Positions 6,531 through 8,474 of a stretch of 8,474 bases of DNA are shown piece after piece. This DNA is from Flavobacteriales bacterium UBA6969 (lineage in GTDB: Bacteria; Bacteroidota; Bacteroidia; Flavobacteriales_D; Sanyastnellaceae), in the NCBI GenBank assembly GCA_002448555.1, contig DJYV01000102.1, forward strand, positions 4,694 through 13,167, in the 5' to 3' direction. A program made the translations under genes and the position numbers. The notes beneath the pieces were generated by a model that ran no database searches, was not told the DNA's origin, and saw only the letters and a list, made by a program, of their open reading frames with translations. Position 1 is the first letter of the stretch; each line of letters opens with the position of its first letter.

Positions 6531-6544
6531 TCAGCTGCAGCTGA
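6526..6544. repeat. Overlapping palindromes at the convergent gene junction
   Basis: GCTGATCAGC (6526-6535) and TCAGCTGCAGCTGA (6531-6544) are perfect palindromes of 10 and 14 bases that overlap at the point where the acyltransferase and tyrS genes meet. The two TGA stop codons form TGATCA (6528-6533) with no base between them. Neither palindrome has a loop or T tract, so it is not a standard terminator. It may be a coincidence of codon content. Confidence 0.5.
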
Positions 6545-7802
6545 CCAGGAAGTAGTTCTTCTTGCCGCGCTGCACCAAGATGTGCTTGCCGCTGATGAGG
6601 TCTTCGCCGGTGATGGTGGTGTTCTCGTTCACCTTGACCTTATTGATGGAGATGGAGTTTTCCTTCAAGGCCCGACGGGCTTCGCCTTTGGAAGCCAAGA
6701 ATCCCGTGTGTTCTGAAAGGAAATCAATGATGGGCAGGCCGGATTGGACCTGATCCGCGCCCAAGTTGGCCTGTGGGACACCTTCAAACACGCTCAAAAA
6801 CTCCGCTTCGGGCAGGGCTTCGATGGCTTCCTTGCTCGCTTTTCCAAACAGCAGGGCCGAGGCTGCAATGGCGGTTTCCAGGTCTGCTTCGCTGTGGATG
6901 CGTTTGGTGATGTCTTCCGCCAGCGCCTTCTGCAAAATGCGGCGACCCGGGTCTTGGGCATGCTCCGCTTCGAGGGACTCGATTTCTTCTTGACTCTTCA
7001 GGGTGAAAATGCGGATGTACTTGGACACATCCTCATCCGCTGCGTTGATCCAGTACTGGTAGAATTTGTACGCCGACGTCTTTGACTTATCAATCCACAC
7101 GTTGCCACCCTCGGATTTGCCAAACTTGCTTCCGTCCGCCTTGGTGATGAGCGGAGCAGTCACAGCAAAGGCCTGTCCGCTCCCCATGCGGCGAATCAAT
7201 TCAGTACCCGTGGTGATGTTGCCCCATTGGTCGGAACCGCCGAATTGTACCATGCAGTTCTCGTTCTTCCAGAGGTGGTAGAAATCATACCCTTGGACCA
7301 GCTGGTAACTGAATTCCGTGAACGACATGCCCGTTTCCAAACGCTTTTTAACGCTGTCTTTCGAGGTCATGTAGTTGACGGTGATGTGTTTGCCAACGTC
7401 GCGGATGAAATCGAGGAAGCGGAAGTCTTTGAACCAATCGGCGTTGTTGACCACACGTGCGGCGTGCGCTCCGTCGAAGTCCAAGAATTGCTCGAGCTGG
7501 GCTTTCTGACAAGCGAGGTTGCGTTGAATGCGCTCCACATCGAGCAGTTGGCGCTCGGCGGTCTTGCCACTGGGGTCTCCCACCATGCCCGTCGCTCCTC
7601 CAACCAGTGCAATGGGGTTATGGCCGCACCGTTGCCAATGCACCAACATCATCACGGGGACGAGGTTGCCGATGTGCAGGGAATCAGCTGTGGGATCAAA
7701 CCCAACATACCCTGTTGCATTGCCCTTGACAAGGAGCTCTTCCAACCCGGGCGTCATGTCATGCAACATGCCGCGCCACTTCAATTCACTGATAAAGTCC
7801 AT
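6531..7802 (-). CDS. tyrS: Tyrosyl-tRNA synthetase
   Basis: Class I aminoacyl-tRNA synthetase that charges tRNA-Tyr with tyrosine using ATP, in the cytoplasm. At 423 residues it matches the usual length of about 420. The Rossmann domain carries GYVGFDPTADSLHIGN with the HIGH-type motif H43-I-G-N46, then ALVGGATGMVGDPSGK (65-80). The tyrosine-site region has SYQLVQGYDF (165-174) and GGSDQWGN (188-195), and the KMSKS-type loop is K226-F-G-K-S230, as in E. coli-type (TyrRS-1) enzymes. An alpha-helical anticodon region follows, then a C-terminal S4-like RNA-binding domain (about 357-423, LKENSISINKVKV to the end). The ATG at 7802 gives the typical N-terminus. It lies 27 bases after the murF stop on the same strand and is probably cotranscribed with it. 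No T-box-like leader is visible in the gap. No terminator space exists after it: its stop directly abuts the opposite gene's stop. Confidence 0.98.
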   Translation of the reverse strand: MDFISELKWRGMLHDMTPGLEELLVKGNATGYVGFDPTADSLHIGNLVPVMMLVHWQRCGHNPIALVGGATGMVGDPSGKTAERQLLDVERIQRNLACQKAQLEQFLDFDGAHAARVVNNADWFKDFRFLDFIRDVGKHITVNYMTSKDSVKKRLETGMSFTEFSYQLVQGYDFYHLWKNENCMVQFGGSDQWGNITTGTELIRRMGSGQAFAVTAPLITKADGSKFGKSEGGNVWIDKSKTSAYKFYQYWINAADEDVSKYIRIFTLKSQEEIESLEAEHAQDPGRRILQKALAEDITKRIHSEADLETAIAASALLFGKASKEAIEALPEAEFLSVFEGVPQANLGADQVQSGLPIIDFLSEHTGFLASKGEARRALKENSISINKVKVNENTTITGEDLISGKHILVQRGKKNYFLVSCS

Positions 7803-7829
7803 CGGAGGTAAAGATAACTTGTGGAGGTG

Positions 7830-8474
7830 TTACAGCACTTCGACCAACGCCTCGAGTGCGATGGAACGGGATCCTTTCAACAGGATGCAGTGGTTGGTGA
7901 GCGCAGTCGATTTGCAATGGGCAGCGGCTTCCTTCGTGTTCTCAAAAGCAAGGCCGCCCTCAAATGCTCCCGCTGCTTTATTGAAACAGGGTCCCACTGT
8001 CCACGTTGGCAAGCCCAACTCATGGGCAAACGCCAAGACTTCTTGATGCGCAGCGGCGGTGTGTGCTCCCAGCTCGGCCATGTCGCCCAAAATGCAAAGC
8101 GGCGTCCTTTCGGTTGTGCGTTCCTCGGTCATGCGCTTGAACGAGGTGAGTGCGGCGCGCATGCTGGAGGGATTGGCGTTGTATGCGTCGAGCAAAAGGC
8201 GGTTGTGCGGGGTCGAGGTCCACTGCGACCGGTTGTTGTCAGGTTGGTACGTGGCTACAGCCTTGGTACACGCCGTTTCGGCGACGCCATAGTGCAGTCC
8301 AATGGCGATGGCCGTCATGATGTTCTCGCGGTTGTGCTCGCCTTGAACGTGCACCTTCAGCGGTCCGTGCGACGCTCCTGAAGGACCGACCCATGCAAAG
8401 GCATCTTCAGCATGAACTTCTCCGACGAATGGAGCCGATGATGGCACTCCATAAATGAATCGGTTGAGGCCCTC
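7830..8474 (-). CDS. murF: UDP-N-acetylmuramoyl-tripeptide--D-alanyl-D-alanine ligase, C-terminal part
   Basis: Cytoplasmic ATP-dependent ligase that adds D-Ala-D-Ala to the UDP-MurNAc tripeptide, the last step in making the soluble peptidoglycan precursor. The visible part (214 codons plus stop) is the C-terminal half; the frame runs open off the right edge of the window, so the N-terminal ATP-loop region is outside. Seen: GEHNRENIMTAIAIG, the Mur ligase central-domain motif, then RSQW followed by LLLDAYNANPSSM, typical of MurF, ILGDMAELG, and ILLKGSRSIALE near the end. These motifs together distinguish MurF from MurC, MurD and MurE. A GTG at 8447 is only an internal valine (the frame continues upstream as FIYG before it). 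It is the upstream partner of tyrS in a likely two-gene unit. Confidence 0.95.
   Translation of the reverse strand, partial: EGLNRFIYGVPSSAPFVGEVHAEDAFAWVGPSGASHGPLKVHVQGEHNRENIMTAIAIGLHYGVAETACTKAVATYQPDNNRSQWTSTPHNRLLLDAYNANPSSMRAALTSFKRMTEERTTERTPLCILGDMAELGAHTAAAHQEVLAFAHELGLPTWTVGPCFNKAAGAFEGGLAFENTKEAAAHCKSTALTNHCILLKGSRSIALEALVEVL

Noticed and set aside
7227..7811. Long open frame on the plus strand opposite tyrS (194 codons).
   Set aside because: It is an antisense shadow of a well-conserved gene with no recognisable protein features.
7821..8381. Open frame of 186 codons on the plus strand opposite murF.
   Set aside because: Antisense shadow of murF; the minus-strand frame carries all Mur ligase motifs.

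Overview
The window looks like a chromosomal segment of a Bacteroidota bacterium, most likely Flavobacteriales with fairly high GC; a finer placement is not possible by eye. The evidence is a lamin-tail-domain secreted protein built with GCTxxxAxNYxxxATxDDGSC modules, a DGDGxxGL lipoprotein, a stand-alone LuxE-like acyltransferase of the Bacteroidota type, TAnnTTTG-like -7 promoter boxes and little Shine-Dalgarno signal. I see no mobile element, CRISPR array, tRNA or rRNA.

Layout. Left (84-701, +): rnhB, ribonuclease HII, ending in a QMTLF peptide that resembles a sliding-clamp binding motif. Centre (843-4838, +): one very large exported protein of 1331 residues. It contains three lamin-tail-like domains, one type-1-copper (cupredoxin) domain, two OB-fold-like domains, nine 21-22-residue Cys-bounded modules punctuating the domain boundaries, and a C-terminal dockerin-like EF-hand. 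A strong intrinsic terminator follows at 4861-4888. Then (4907-5425, -) comes a small lipoprotein of a Bacteroidota family of unknown function, divergent from (5493-6530, +) a LuxE/PaaK-like acyl-protein synthetase. Right (6531-7802, -): tyrS, tyrosyl-tRNA synthetase, preceded on the same strand by the 3' part of murF (7830 to the window edge), probably one transcription unit.

How the genes relate. rnhB, tyrS and murF are housekeeping genes for RNA-primer/ribonucleotide removal, translation and peptidoglycan precursor synthesis. The large exported protein and the lipoprotein are envelope or secreted accessory proteins and the most lineage-specific content. The acyltransferase has no lux partners nearby and its substrate is unknown. 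I see no evidence that these genes form one pathway. The large protein, with its unusual architecture and no visible catalytic nuclease domain, is the best candidate for something undescribed. There is no gene-free stretch over 300 bases; the largest gap (702-842) holds a probable promoter for the large protein.
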